A program made the translations under genes and the position numbers. This document shows, piece by piece, positions 44,365 to 54,195 of a stretch of DNA of 64,000 nucleotides. Source of the DNA: JAJFUI01 sp963754135 (GTDB lineage: Bacteria > Planctomycetota > Planctomycetia > Pirellulales > Thermoguttaceae); NCBI GenBank assembly GCA_963754135.1, contig CAVWEY010000003.1, forward strand, positions 1,116,001-1,180,000, in the 5' to 3' direction. The notes below the pieces were generated by a model that worked only from the letters and a program-made list of their open reading frames with translations, was not told where the DNA came from and ran no database searches. The first letter of the stretch is position 1; each line of letters opens with the position of its first letter.

Positions 44365-46185
44365 ATGTCCCCAAGCGTCCCCCAGCCCGAAGCGGTTCCG
44401 CCCGCAACCGATCCCCGCCGCTACGTGGTCGTGGCGCGGCGGTATCGGCCGCAGACCTTCGTCGAGCTGATCGGCCAGGAGCACGTCGCCCAGGCCCTGA
44501 GCAACGCAATCGCCACGAAGCGGGTGGGCCACGCCTACCTGTTCACGGGCGCCCGCGGCGTGGGCAAGACCTCCGCCGCCCGGATCTTCGCCAAGGCCCT
44601 GAACTGTCAGCACGGCCCCGCGCCCGTCCCCTGCAACCAGTGCGACATCTGCCGGAGCATCGGCACCGGCGAGGACGTCGACGTGCTGGAGATCGACGGG
44701 GCGAGCAACCGGGGGATCGACGAAATCCGGCAGTTGCGGCAGAACGCTGGCGTGCGGCCCAGCCGCTCGCGGTTCAAGATTTACATCATCGACGAAGTCC
44801 ACATGCTCACCCGCGAGGCATTCAATGCCCTGCTGAAGACCCTGGAAGAACCGCCCGAGCACGTCAAATTCATCTTCTGCACCACCGAGCCGACGAAGAT
44901 TCCGATCACGATCCTGTCGCGGTGCCAGCGGTATGATTTTGCGGGCATTCTGACCCGCTCGATCCAGCAGCGGTTGCAGCAGATCGTGGCGGCCGAAGGG
45001 GTCGAGGCGGAGGCGGAGGCGCTCTGGATTCTCGCCCGCCGGGCTGCCGGCTCGATGCGCGATAGCCAATCGCTCTTGGAGCAGTTGCTGGCCTTCTCGT
45101 CGGGGCGGGTCACCGTGGCCGACGTTCACGGGATGCTCGGCACGGCGGGCGAGGAGCGGCTCAGTTCGCTGCTGGGGCATCTGATCGACCGCGACCCGGC
45201 CGGGGCACTGGCCGACCTGGACGCCGCAATGAACGCCGGGGTGGACGCCGGCGTGCTGATCGAGCAGCTCTTCGGCCTCTTGCGCGATTGCACGGTGGCC
45301 GCCGCCGGCTGCCCGGCCGAGGCGTTCCTCTACACCTCGCCATCCGAGGCGGAGCACGTGATGGAGGCGGGCAAGCGGTTGGGACTGAACACCCTGCTGG
45401 CGGTGACGCAAATCCTCGACCAGACCCTCTCTCGGATGCGCTACAGCACGCAGGGCCGCATCCTCGCCGAACTGGCTTTGGTCCGGATCAGCCAGTTGGA
45501 GAACCTCGACGAATTGGCCGAGGTGATTGGGCAATTACAGTCAGTAAGTTGTGGTGCAGGCGTCTCGCCTGCCAGTGCAGCCGACCACCGCTTGGCGGCG
45601 GTGCCCGCGGCCGCACCACAAAGTATCCCGTCGCCGGCCGCCCGTTTCCCTGCGGCTGGAAAAAAAAAGTATGAACCGGCCGTAGGGGACGAAACCGCAC
45701 GCGGCTCCCAAGACGAGCCGATCGCCGCCGCGCAGGGGTACGAAGCGGCAAGCGGCGCAGGGGCGCAACCCACGGCCCCGCTTGAACTTTCGGCCGAGAA
45801 CGCCGTGGAGATCTGGAACCGGGCGATCAAGCGGCTTTCGGGCATGGTGGTGGACCAGGCGCGGCAGTTCGATTCGGCGGCAGTTCCCGCGCCCAACCGT
45901 CTGGTCATCCGCTTCAAGCCCGGCTATGCTGTCTGCAAGAGCGCCTGCGAGCGGCCCGAGCAAGTTGCCCGGATCGAGCGGGCGCTGGCGGAGGTGACCG
46001 GCCGGCCGGTCCGCGTGGCGTTTGCCCTGTCGGAAGAGGGCCCGGCCCAGGCGGAAGCGGCTGCGAGGGCGGCGCCCGCCCACCAGCGTTTGGCGGAGGC
46101 GGCCAAGCATCCGCTGGTGCGCCGGGCGGGCGAGTTGTTCGGGGCCCAGCCCGTGCGGGTGGACGATCCGCCAACAACCCCTTAA
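44365..46185 (+). CDS. dnaX: DNA polymerase III tau/gamma subunit
   Basis: The clamp-loader ATPase. N-terminal RRYRPQTFVELIGQEHVAQA, Walker A FTGARGVGKTSAARIF, zinc site CNQCDICRSI, Walker B YIIDEVHMLTREAFNALLKT, sensor CTTEPTKIP. The tau extension (residues about 440-606) is present. Two inserts sit at the boundary: a palindromic repeat (SCGAGVSPASAADH, 45549-45631) and an A9 run (45660-45668) encoding GKKK. A slip of one base either way on the A9 run ends translation at about residue 436 or 439. The gene starts at ATG 44365 and is followed by ybaB, recR and rpoN. Confidence 0.95.
   Translation: MSPSVPQPEAVPPATDPRRYVVVARRYRPQTFVELIGQEHVAQALSNAIATKRVGHAYLFTGARGVGKTSAARIFAKALNCQHGPAPVPCNQCDICRSIGTGEDVDVLEIDGASNRGIDEIRQLRQNAGVRPSRSRFKIYIIDEVHMLTREAFNALLKTLEEPPEHVKFIFCTTEPTKIPITILSRCQRYDFAGILTRSIQQRLQQIVAAEGVEAEAEALWILARRAAGSMRDSQSLLEQLLAFSSGRVTVADVHGMLGTAGEERLSSLLGHLIDRDPAGALADLDAAMNAGVDAGVLIEQLFGLLRDCTVAAAGCPAEAFLYTSPSEAEHVMEAGKRLGLNTLLAVTQILDQTLSRMRYSTQGRILAELALVRISQLENLDELAEVIGQLQSVSCGAGVSPASAADHRLAAVPAAAPQSIPSPAARFPAAGKKKYEPAVGDETARGSQDEPIAAAQGYEAASGAGAQPTAPLELSAENAVEIWNRAIKRLSGMVVDQARQFDSAAVPAPNRLVIRFKPGYAVCKSACERPEQVARIERALAEVTGRPVRVAFALSEEGPAQAEAAARAAPAHQRLAEAAKHPLVRRAGELFGAQPVRVDDPPTTP
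45549..45631. repeat. Palindromic insert within dnaX
   Basis: ttgtggtgcaggcgtctcgc and the closing gcaccacaa arm; the interior is shorter and diverged compared with the M32 copy. Read in frame as CGAGVSPASA ... AAPQ. Confidence 0.75.
45660..45668 (+). promoter_or_regulatory. A9 slippage site in dnaX (predicted gamma/tau switch)
   Basis: GGA AAA AAA AAG TAT GAA is the zero frame. With ten A the next codons are GTA TGA, with eight A they are AGT ATG AAC CGG CCG TAG, so slippage in either direction stops soon. Product lengths would be about 436 and 439 residues. Confidence 0.6.
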
Positions 46186-46199
46186 GGAATTGAAGAGCC

Positions 46200-46587
46200 G
46201 TGTTCAAAGGACTTGCCAATCTCGGCGCTGTTGAAACAGGCCCAGCAGATCGGCGGCCAGATGGGCCAGATCACCGAGGAAATGAGAAAACGCCGCGTCA
46301 CCGGTACGGCCGGCGGCGGCATGGTCGAGGTCGAGGTCAACGGCCTGATGGAGGTCCTCTGCTGCCGCATCGATCCCCAGTTGTCCGCCCAGAACGACCG
46401 CGAACTGCTCGAAGACCTCGTGGTGGCGGCGGTCAATCAGGCCGTCGCCAAGGGGAAGCAGATGCACGCCGACACGCTGCGGGAGCTGACCGGCGGGCTG
46501 CCCTTGCCCGGCGGGTTTCAGGACGCCCTGGCAAAGTTCACCGGCACGGAATTGGTGGAAGAGGAAGAGGGGAAGGAAGAGGGGTAA
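46200..46587 (+). pseudogene. ybaB: YbaB/EbfC nucleoid-associated protein, frameshift near start
   Basis: Small DNA-binding protein usually cotranscribed with dnaX and recR. The likely start is GTG 46200 (FKGLANL) and the body is in another frame: LLKQAQQIGGQMGQITEEMR, GTAGGGMVEVEVNGLMEVL, LLEDLVVAAVNQAVAKGKQM. Restoring CGCG at about 46225 (ggcgcgctg) joins them as NLGALLKQAQ. If uncorrected, translation could start at TTG 46213. Confidence 0.85.
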
Positions 46588-47186
46588 TGTCCGAACTGAC
46601 GCAATCCGTGGTCCGGCTGATCGAGGAGTTCACCAAACTGCCCGGCATCGGCAGGAAGTCGGCGGAGCGGCTGACGTATCATATTCTGCGCACCGGCCGC
46701 AACGAGGCGCTGGCGTTGGCCGATGCCATCCGCAACGTCAAGGAGAATGTCCAGTATTGCAGCAGGTGCTATAATTTGGCAGAAGGAGAGCTGTGTGCCA
46801 TCTGCCGCGACCCCAGCCGGCAGAGCGACCTGTTATGCGTGGTCGAGCAGCCCCGCGACCTGATGGCGTTGGAGCAATCGGGGGTGTATCGTGGGCTGTA
46901 CCACGTGCTACTGGGGCGGATTGCCCCCTTGGACGGCATCGGCCCCGAGCAGCTCACGATCGACGCCCTCGTGCGCCGGGTCCGCGAGGGAGGATTCAAG
47001 GAATTGATTATGGCGACGAATCCAACGGTCGAGGGGGACGGCACGGCGCTGCATATCTCGAATTTGCTCGCCGGAGAGCCGATCCGCGTCACCCGGCTCG
47101 CCCGCGGCATCACCACCGGCAGCGTGCTGGAGTTTGCCAACAAGGAAATCCTTGCCGACGCCCTGACCGGCCGGCGGGAGTTTTGA
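46587..47186 (+). CDS. recR: Recombination protein RecR
   Basis: A 199-residue protein of RecFOR repair. HhH (FTKLPGIGRKSAERLTYHIL), Cys4 zinc finger (CSRCYNLAEGELCAIC), Toprim domain (LCVVEQPRDLMALEQSGVYR, GLYHVL), and the Walker-like end (IRVTRLARGITTGSVLEF). ATG 46587 overlaps the ybaB stop (TAATG). It overlaps rpoN by one base. Confidence 0.97.
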   Translation: MSELTQSVVRLIEEFTKLPGIGRKSAERLTYHILRTGRNEALALADAIRNVKENVQYCSRCYNLAEGELCAICRDPSRQSDLLCVVEQPRDLMALEQSGVYRGLYHVLLGRIAPLDGIGPEQLTIDALVRRVREGGFKELIMATNPTVEGDGTALHISNLLAGEPIRVTRLARGITTGSVLEFANKEILADALTGRREF

Positions 47187-48787
47187 TGAATATGCGTCTA
47201 TCGCTCGGCCAAGACCTCCGGATGGTGCAGAAGCAGGTGCTGGCGCCACGGATGATCCAGTCGATGGAGATTCTGCAACTGCCGATCCTGGCCTTGCAGG
47301 AGCGGATCGAGCAGGAGATGGAAGAGAACCCGGTGCTCGAGTTGCAGCAGGAGCAGGAGGAGCCGGAGGAGCTGGGGTCGCTGGCCGAGGGGCCGGAGGC
47401 GGAGGAGCGGCTCCCGCCCGACGCTCCCACCGAGGAAGAGCGGGAGCTGGTGATCGACGAGACGCACTCGAACGAGGGGGATTTCGAGCGGCTGATGAAG
47501 ATGGACGAGGAGTGGCCCGACCACTTCGAGGAGCGGTCGCATCCCTCCCGCGGCGAGGTCGAGGAGGCCGGCCAGCGGAAGACCGACGCCATGGCCAACA
47601 TGGCCGACCGCCCCCAGTCGCTCCAGGACTACCTGCACGACCAACTCAGTTGGTTCGACCTGGCGCCGGCGCTCAGGGCGATGGCCGACCGCATCATCTA
47701 CAACCTGGACACCAACGGCTACTTGCAGGGACGGCTGGAGGACTTGCTCGGGCCGGACGCCGGGGCGGAGGAACTCGCCTTGGCCCAGGAAGCGCTCCGG
47801 CTGGTGCAACGGCTTGACCCGCCCGGCGTCGGCGCACGCGACCTGCGCGAGTGCCTGTTGTTGCAGTTGGTCCCCGGCCTCCCCCACGATGAGCAACTCC
47901 GCACCCTCGTGGCCAACCACCTTGAGGACCTGGAGCACAACCGGCTGCCAGCGATCGCGCGGAAGACGGGCTATTCGATCGAGTTGATCCAGACGTTGCT
48001 GGGCGAGTTGCGGAAGCTCAACCCCAAGCCCGGCGCCGACTTCAACAATGCGCTGGTCCCGCCGGTCACGCCCGACGTGTTCGTCGAGCCGGACGAGGAC
48101 GGGCAGTACCAGGTGCGGCTGGAGGACGCCGAGACGCCCAGCTTGTTCATCAGCCCCTACTACCGTCGGCTCTTTCAGGACGCCGAGACCAGCGCCGAGG
48201 CCCGCGAATACATCAAGCGGAAGATCAACTCCGCCCAGTGGCTGATCGACTCGATCCAACAGCGGCGGAGCACGCTCTTGAAAGTGGCCCGCGCCATCGT
48301 CGAGCACCAGAGGGATTTTCTCGACAAGGGTCCCGAGGCGATCGAGCCGCTGAAGATGCAGCAGATCGCCGACAAGGTGGGCGTCCACGTGACCACGGTG
48401 AGCCGGGCCGTGGACGAGAAGTGGATTCAGACGCCGCGGGGCATCTTTCCGCTGCGGCGCTTCTTCTGCGGCGGCACCACCAGCGCCGGCGGTGAGGAGG
48501 TCGCCTGGGACGCCGTCCGCCGGAAGCTCCAGGAGATCGTCGACAGCGAGGACAAGCAGCACCCGCTGAGCGACGATCAACTCGTGGCAAAGCTCGCCGA
48601 AGCGGGCATCACCGTCGCCCGCCGCACGGTCACCAAGTACCGCAAGGCGATGGGCATCCTCAGTTCCCGCCAACGCCGCAATTGGAGCGAAGAGGCGCAA
48701 AGGAGGAAGGGCGCAAGTCCGACGTGTAGAGCCGCGAGCAGTGGTTGCGGTGGAAGCGGCGAGACGGCGACATGCAGGAACTGGTGA
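47186..48787 (+). CDS. rpoN: RNA polymerase sigma-54 factor
   Basis: Sigma-54. Region I is Q-rich (LRMVQKQVLAPRMIQSMEIL, QLPILALQERIEQEMEENPV), region II acidic, and region III has the core-binding part (LDPPGVGARDLRECLLLQL), HTH (LKMQQIADKVGVHVTTVSRA) and RpoN box (ARRTVTKYRKAM). The protein ends with an unusual tail of about 40 residues after the RpoN box (SRQRRNWSEEAQRRKG ... CRNW) that could be an extension by a frameshift. Start ATG 47186 overlaps the recR stop. Confidence 0.95.
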   Translation: MNMRLSLGQDLRMVQKQVLAPRMIQSMEILQLPILALQERIEQEMEENPVLELQQEQEEPEELGSLAEGPEAEERLPPDAPTEEERELVIDETHSNEGDFERLMKMDEEWPDHFEERSHPSRGEVEEAGQRKTDAMANMADRPQSLQDYLHDQLSWFDLAPALRAMADRIIYNLDTNGYLQGRLEDLLGPDAGAEELALAQEALRLVQRLDPPGVGARDLRECLLLQLVPGLPHDEQLRTLVANHLEDLEHNRLPAIARKTGYSIELIQTLLGELRKLNPKPGADFNNALVPPVTPDVFVEPDEDGQYQVRLEDAETPSLFISPYYRRLFQDAETSAEAREYIKRKINSAQWLIDSIQQRRSTLLKVARAIVEHQRDFLDKGPEAIEPLKMQQIADKVGVHVTTVSRAVDEKWIQTPRGIFPLRRFFCGGTTSAGGEEVAWDAVRRKLQEIVDSEDKQHPLSDDQLVAKLAEAGITVARRTVTKYRKAMGILSSRQRRNWSEEAQRRKGASPTCRAASSGCGGSGETATCRNW

Positions 48788-48888
48788 ACGCCGCGGCCCA
48801 TAGTGCGGTAAGCCAACCGTAAAGATCCGCTATCAGGCCGACGTCGATCTGAACGAAATGGTCATTGTCATCCTCGGGGGCATGAAGA

Positions 48889-49287
48889 ATGAGCGCAGCC
48901 AGCAAGACAATCGCGTGCGTCGTTTCGGCTATATGCCTATCCGCCGCCAACGGGAGGGCGGACGATCGCAAGATGGAGGTGCTTGTCGGGCGCGATGTGG
49001 TAGCGTTCGTGAAAATTACGGACGCCGTGGTCGGGCAGATCGTTAAGTCCAACGATCTTGGCGAACCGAGTAAATGGCCGATCTTGAAGACGACCGGTCG
49101 TCAACACTATATGTTGCCGGAGGATTTGCGTCGTCGTGCGAAACGGCATCCCGAGTGGAAGATGGATCGTCTCGACGACTACCGCGTTACGGACGGTGTT
49201 TTCGACGGGCGGCATGTGACATTCCTGTACAAGCAAGATGTGCATGTCTTCATCATATTCTTCGAGCCTGACGTGCCCGAAGGTTGA
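48889..49287 (+). CDS. Small exported protein, unknown function
   Basis: A 132-residue protein with signal peptide (TIACVVSAICLSAANGRA) and a basic/aromatic body (DVVAFVKITDAVVGQIVK, KTTGRQHYMLPEDLRRRAKR, HVTFLYKQDVHVFIIFFEPD). It is not recognised. It lies about 100 bp after rpoN. Confidence 0.55.
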   Translation: MSAASKTIACVVSAICLSAANGRADDRKMEVLVGRDVVAFVKITDAVVGQIVKSNDLGEPSKWPILKTTGRQHYMLPEDLRRRAKRHPEWKMDRLDDYRVTDGVFDGRHVTFLYKQDVHVFIIFFEPDVPEG

Positions 49288-49331
49288 CATTGAGTGAGAA
49301 GACGTGCCATTCGCGCGTCGCGGCTTCTTCG

Positions 49332-49904
49332 CTACTGCCAGAGGTGCCCGATCAGCATCCAGAGTCCGATCAGTATCAGCACGCTGCCGCCGGCGGCGTC
49401 GGCCCAGTGACCGAAGCGGGAGCCGATGCGGCTGCTGAAGGTGGTTCCCAGCGCGGTCATCACCGCCGTGATCACTCCAATCACCACGGCCGGCCACCAC
49501 ATCGAGACGTGCAAGAAGGCCATCGACAGCCCGACCGCCAGGGCGTCGAGGCTGGTCGCCAGCGAGAGGGCCACCAGCGTCAGGCCGCGGGTGGGATCGC
49601 GCCCGGAGCCGGCCGGATTCTCGTGCCGGGCCTCCCAGAGCATCTTCCCGCCCACGCCGGCCAGCAGCAGGAACGCCACCCAGTGGTCGAATCCGCCGAT
49701 ATAGCCGGCCAGTTGCCGCCCGGCCAGCCAACCGACGACCGGCATGATGAACTGGAACAGCCCAAAGTGAAAGCCGAGCCGGAAGACGTGCCGCGGCGTA
49801 ACCGACTCCAGGGCCAGCCCGACGGCGACCGACACGGCCAGCGCGTCGGTGGCCAGGCCCAACGAAAGTCCCAGCAGACTAAGCCAGTTGATGTCCGTTC
49901 CCAT
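49332..49904 (-). CDS. mntP: Manganese efflux protein MntP
   Basis: A 190-residue six-helix membrane protein: LGLSLGLATDALAVSVAVGL (repeat 1, Asp in helix) and LVALSLATSLDALAVGLSMA (repeat 2) carry the family's conserved Asp-Ala residues. Exports excess Mn. It is monocistronic and convergent with the hypothetical gene at 48889; the OleC-like gene is divergent. Confidence 0.9.
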   Translation of the reverse strand: MGTDINWLSLLGLSLGLATDALAVSVAVGLALESVTPRHVFRLGFHFGLFQFIMPVVGWLAGRQLAGYIGGFDHWVAFLLLAGVGGKMLWEARHENPAGSGRDPTRGLTLVALSLATSLDALAVGLSMAFLHVSMWWPAVVIGVITAVMTALGTTFSSRIGSRFGHWADAAGGSVLILIGLWMLIGHLWQ

Positions 49905-49987
49905 GCCACCATCCTACGGGGCAAATGGGGCGGGTGCAACCGCCCAAGGCATTGCACGGTCGGGCGGCGGCTGCGATGATGGTGGCG

Positions 49988-51658
49988 ATGAGTGGTAATT
50001 CGTTCAATGTCGCCCGGCGGCTTACGGCGATGGCCCAAGAGCAGCCCGACGCGGTGGCCGTGGTTGAGCCGCTGGGTTATGACGCCAGCGGCAAACGCCG
50101 CTACCGGCAGGTCACGTTCCGGCAGCTTGACGAAGACAGCGGCCGCATCGCCGTCGGACTTGGCTGCCTCGGCGTCCGGCCGGGCACGAGGCTGGCCTTG
50201 CTGGTTCCGCCGGGAATCGACTTCATCTCGCTGGTTTTCGGTCTGTTCAAGGCCGGCGCAGTGGCAATCCTGATCGACCCCGGCATGGGCCGGCGGAATC
50301 TCATTGGCTGCCTAGCCGAGGCCGAGCCGGAGGGGTTCGTGGCCATTCCGTTGGCGCAGGTGATCCGGGTAGTGTTGCGGCGGCAGTTTCCAAAGGCCAG
50401 ACTGAACGTGACCATCGGCCGGCGATGGTTCTGGGGCGGCCCCACGATGGAACAACTCCGCCGAGGGCTGGGCACTTCAGTGCTCAGTAGCACCCCGGTA
50501 GCGGCCGACGATCCGGCGGCGATCATCTTCACCACCGGCAGCACCGGCCCGCCCAAGGGCGTGCTGTTCACCCACGGCAATTTCGACGCGCAGGTGGAGC
50601 AAATCGGCGATTTCTACGGCATCCGGCCGGGCGAGGCCGATGTGGCGTGCTTTCCGCTTTTCGGCCTGTTCAACTGCGCGATGGGCGTGACCGCGGTGAT
50701 TCCCGACCTGGACCCGTCGCGGCCGGCCGAGGCCGATCCGGCCAAGATCATCGAGGCCGCGCGGGATTGGAGCGCGACCCAGGCGTTCGGCTCGCCGGCG
50801 GTTTGGGACCGGGTGGGCCGGCACTGCGAGACGCATAAGGTGCAAATGCCGACGGTTCGCCGCGTGCTGTCGGCCGGCGCGCCCGTGCCCGCCGAAGTGC
50901 TCCGCCGCATGAGGGCCTGCATCCATCCGGAAGGCGAGGTCCACACGCCTTACGGCGCCACCGAGGCCCTGCCCGTGGCTTCCATTTCTGCCGCCGAAGT
51001 GTTGGGGGAAACCATCGAGCAGACTCGCCAGGGCGCGGGCGTGTGTGTCGGCCGGAGGTTTTCCGGCGTCCGCTGGAAGGTGATCCGCATCGTCGATGGC
51101 CCGATCCGGTCGCTCGGCGAGGCGGAAGATCTGCCCGCTGGTGAGATTGGCGAGCTAATCGTCCACGCGCCCCAGGTCACGCGGGAATACGTCACGCGGC
51201 TCGAATCGAACGCCCTGGCGAAAATCGCCGACGCTGGGGCGGTGTGGCACCGGATGGGCGATTGCGGCTATCTCGACCCGCTGGAGCGGTTCTGGTTTTG
51301 CGGCCGGGTGGCGCACCGCGTCTTGACCCCCGACGGCCCGATGTACACGGTCTGCTGCGAAGCAATCTTCAACCAGCACCCGCGGGTCCGCCGCAGCGCA
51401 CTGGTCGGAGTCGGTCCGACTGGCCGGCAGCGCCCGGTGATCGTCATCGAGCCGCACGCCCTTTCAGGGCGTGCCACCCCGAGCGCGAGCGAGTCGCTGT
51501 TGGCCGAGTTGCGACAACTCGGCGCAGCCAACCCGCTGACCGCGCGGATCGGCGATTTCCTGCTACACCCCGGTTTTCCGGTCGACATCCGCCACAACGC
51601 CAAGATTTTCCGCGAGAAATTGGCGGTTTGGGCGGCGGGGCAACTGTCCGCTGTTTAG
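49988..51658 (+). CDS. AMP-dependent fatty acid-CoA ligase family protein (OleC-like)
   Basis: A 556-residue adenylating enzyme with phosphate loop AIIFTTGSTGPPKGVLFTHG (about 175-195), ATEALPV, GEIGELIVHAPQVTREY and YLDPLERFWFCGRVAHRV. The variant motif arrangement fits the fatty acid-CoA ligase family of olefin biosynthesis (OleC, a beta-lactone synthetase). OleA, OleB and OleD genes are not adjacent, so the role is inferred only from the family. ATG 49988 is one of two near starts. The HALSGRATPS segment (51460-51480) contains a small palindrome. It ends 4 bp into the convergent feoB. Confidence 0.75.
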   Translation: MSGNSFNVARRLTAMAQEQPDAVAVVEPLGYDASGKRRYRQVTFRQLDEDSGRIAVGLGCLGVRPGTRLALLVPPGIDFISLVFGLFKAGAVAILIDPGMGRRNLIGCLAEAEPEGFVAIPLAQVIRVVLRRQFPKARLNVTIGRRWFWGGPTMEQLRRGLGTSVLSSTPVAADDPAAIIFTTGSTGPPKGVLFTHGNFDAQVEQIGDFYGIRPGEADVACFPLFGLFNCAMGVTAVIPDLDPSRPAEADPAKIIEAARDWSATQAFGSPAVWDRVGRHCETHKVQMPTVRRVLSAGAPVPAEVLRRMRACIHPEGEVHTPYGATEALPVASISAAEVLGETIEQTRQGAGVCVGRRFSGVRWKVIRIVDGPIRSLGEAEDLPAGEIGELIVHAPQVTREYVTRLESNALAKIADAGAVWHRMGDCGYLDPLERFWFCGRVAHRVLTPDGPMYTVCCEAIFNQHPRVRRSALVGVGPTGRQRPVIVIEPHALSGRATPSASESLLAELRQLGAANPLTARIGDFLLHPGFPVDIRHNAKIFREKLAVWAAGQLSAV

Positions 51659-53895
51659 CAGCCGCCGATCCACGTCCCCAACTGGTACGTCACGAGCGCG
51701 GCCACGTAGGCCAGCGCGGTCATGTAGGCGAAGGTCAGCGCCGGCCAGCGCCAACTGTTCGTCTCGCGGCGGATCACCGCCAACGTGGCGGCGCACTGCG
51801 GCACAGCGCGAAGAAGACCATAATCCCCAGCGCCACGGGAATGGTGTAGACCGGCCGGTCCGTGCCGTCCCAGGTGACGCTGCGGAGTTTGTCGGACCAC
51901 TGCTCGGTTTGCACGCCCCCCTCGGGCTGCTCGTCGTTCAGGTGGTACATCACGCCGAGATTGGAGACGACCAACTCGCGGGCCGGCAGCGACGCAATCA
52001 CGGCGCAGCCGATCCGCCAGTCCCAGCCCAGCGGCCGCACGGCGGGCTCGATCACCCGGCCGGCCCGGCCCAGGAAACTGTCTCGCTGCTGTTGCTGATG
52101 GCCGGCCTGGGGATCGTGCGGGAAGTAGAGGGCGGCCCAGACCAGGATCGACACCGCCAGGATGAGCGTGCCGGCGCAGCGGAGGAACACCCCGCCCCGC
52201 TCGGCCATGCGCATCAGCACGGTCCGCGGCGACGGCCACTTGTAGCTGGGCAGTTCCATCACGAACGGCGGCGTCCGGCCGCGGAGGATGGTCCGCTTGA
52301 AGAGCATGGCGAAAAAGACGGCGGCCACGATGCCCAGCAAGTAAAGGCCGGCCAGCGTCAGACCTTGCAACGTAAGTCCGACCCAAATGTCAAGACTTGT
52401 GAAGCCCAAGCGAACGCCCCAGCGGGCCCCCCAGGCATATTGGGCCGGGATGAAAGCGGCGATCAGCAGGGCGTAGACCGGCAGCCGGGCGGAGCACGTC
52501 AGCAGCGGCGCTATCAGGATGGTCGTGAGCCGGTCCCGCTCGTCCTCGATCACCCGCGCGGCCATGATGCCGGGCACGGCGCAACCGAACGACGAGACCA
52601 GCGGGATGAACGACTTGCCGCTCAGGCCCACCCGGGCCATCAGTCGGTCCATGAGGAACGCGGCCCGGGCCATGTAGCCACAGTCCTCCAACAGGGCGAG
52701 GAAACCGAAGAGGATGAGGATTTGCGGGAGGAACGCGAAGACGGCGCCGACGCCGCCCAGCACGCCGTCGACCAGGAGACTCCGCATCGCGCCCTCTGCC
52801 AGGTGCGCCGTGAGAAAACTGCCGGCGGCCGCCACGAGCGTCTCGATCCATCTCATCGCCGGGCGAGCCCAGACGAAGACCGACTGAAACACGGCCAACA
52901 TCACCACGATGAAGATCAGCGTGCCCCACAGGCGGTGCGTCAGCACGTGGTCGATCTGGTCGGTCTGCGTCGTTTTGTAGCTGCCCGGCTCGACCACCAC
53001 GCCTTCGAGCACGCGGCGTGCCCAATCGTAGCGGGCGGAGGTTTCGACGGCCGGCACGAGGCAGCCGGCGGCCGCCAGCCGGGTCTGCGCCGCCTCGATG
53101 CGGCCGGCCCACTGCCCGCCCGCTTCGTCCAACAGCGTCCGCTGCAAGTAGCCGCTGCGGTCCAGCAACAGCCGCCGCACGAGGCTGCGCGGCAGGGGGC
53201 CGGCGGGAGATGGCGGGCCGGCCGCCAATTCCGCTTCCAGCGACGCGACCTCCGCCTCGAACGCCGCGGGAAGCGGCGTGACGTTGGGGCCGGCGGCCGG
53301 AACCGGGACGGGGGCGGCGCTGCAAGACCGCAAGCGGCAAGATCGAGCATGCTTCGCCGGCCGCGCCGCCGGTGGCCAAGTCCGCCAGGGCCGCCTTCAG
53401 TTCCGCCAGCCCGATCCGCCGGTTGGCCTGGATGGGCACGACCGGGACGCCCAGTTGTTGCTCGAGCCGGTCGAGATGGACGCGGATGCCGCGGCGCACC
53501 GCCACGTCGAGCATGTTGACGGCCAGCACCACCGGCAGACCCAATTCCAGAACTTGGCTCACGAGATAGAGGTTGCGCTCGAGGTTGCCGGCGTCGACCA
53601 GGCACAGCACGGCGTCTACCGGGGCGACGCCCTTCCGCCGCCCCAGCAACAACTCGACCACCACCATCTCGTCGCGGGAGCGGGGGGCAAGGCTGTAGAG
53701 GCCGGGCAGGTCGATCAACTCGAACCGCCGCCCGCCGAGAACCATCCCCCCGGTCTTCTTCTCGACCGTCACGCCCGGATAGTTGCCCACGTGCTGATGG
53801 ATGCCGACCAGCCCGCTGAACAGCGTCGATTTGCCGGTGTTCGGGTTGCCGATCAGGGCAACCGTACACGTGCGTGTCTTGGCAAGGGCGATCAT
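51655..53895 (-). pseudogene. feoB: Ferrous iron transporter FeoB, two frameshifts
   Basis: Fe(II) uptake GTPase/permease. G domain: G1 GNPNTGKST, G3 DLPG (IDLPGLYSLAPRSRDEM) and G4 NMLD. Then the membrane part (LWGTLIFIVVMLAVFQSVFV, DGVLGGVGAVFAFLPQILIL, FIPLVSSFGCAVPGIMAARV, RLPVYALLIAAF). The frame changes at about 53318 (restoring CGCG in cagcgccgc gives LQRAAPVPVP) and about 51797 (one base). The pieces are 52390-53895, 51774-53333 and the last about 50 codons in a third frame. feoA follows upstream on the message (4 bp apart). Confidence 0.9.
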
Positions 53896-53899
53896 GAAC

Positions 53900-54145
53900 T
53901 CAATACGTCGGCTCGACCATCACGTTGAGCAGCTCGTCCGTGCGGAAACAGACCTTGTTGCCGGCCAAACGGATAATGCACGGATTGCCGGGGCGGAACA
54001 TCTCGATCTTCGTTCCGCGGCGCAGTCCGAACTCCTCGAGCCGGTGGACGTGATCGGGACGGCCAAGGACGCGGGCAATCAAGGCGCGGCCTCCCGCGGG
54101 AAGGCGCCGCAGCGGAATGACCTCAACGGGGGGAGAGTGCTTCAC
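53900..54145 (-). CDS. feoA: FeoA domain protein
   Basis: An SH3-like accessory protein of FeoB. EVIPLRRLPAGGRALIARVL, HRLEEFGLRRGTKIEMF and CFRTDELLNVMVEP match FeoA. GTG 54145 is the most likely start; upstream in-frame sequence contains translations of the caggcatcttgcctg repeat and is not part of the domain. The next gene, feoB, begins 4 bp after the stop. Confidence 0.85.
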   Translation of the reverse strand: MKHSPPVEVIPLRRLPAGGRALIARVLGRPDHVHRLEEFGLRRGTKIEMFRPGNPCIIRLAGNKVCFRTDELLNVMVEPTY

Positions 54146-54195
54146 GGATAGCGACGGGCGACGGCGTAATTTCTCGACAAACCAATACTTGCACT

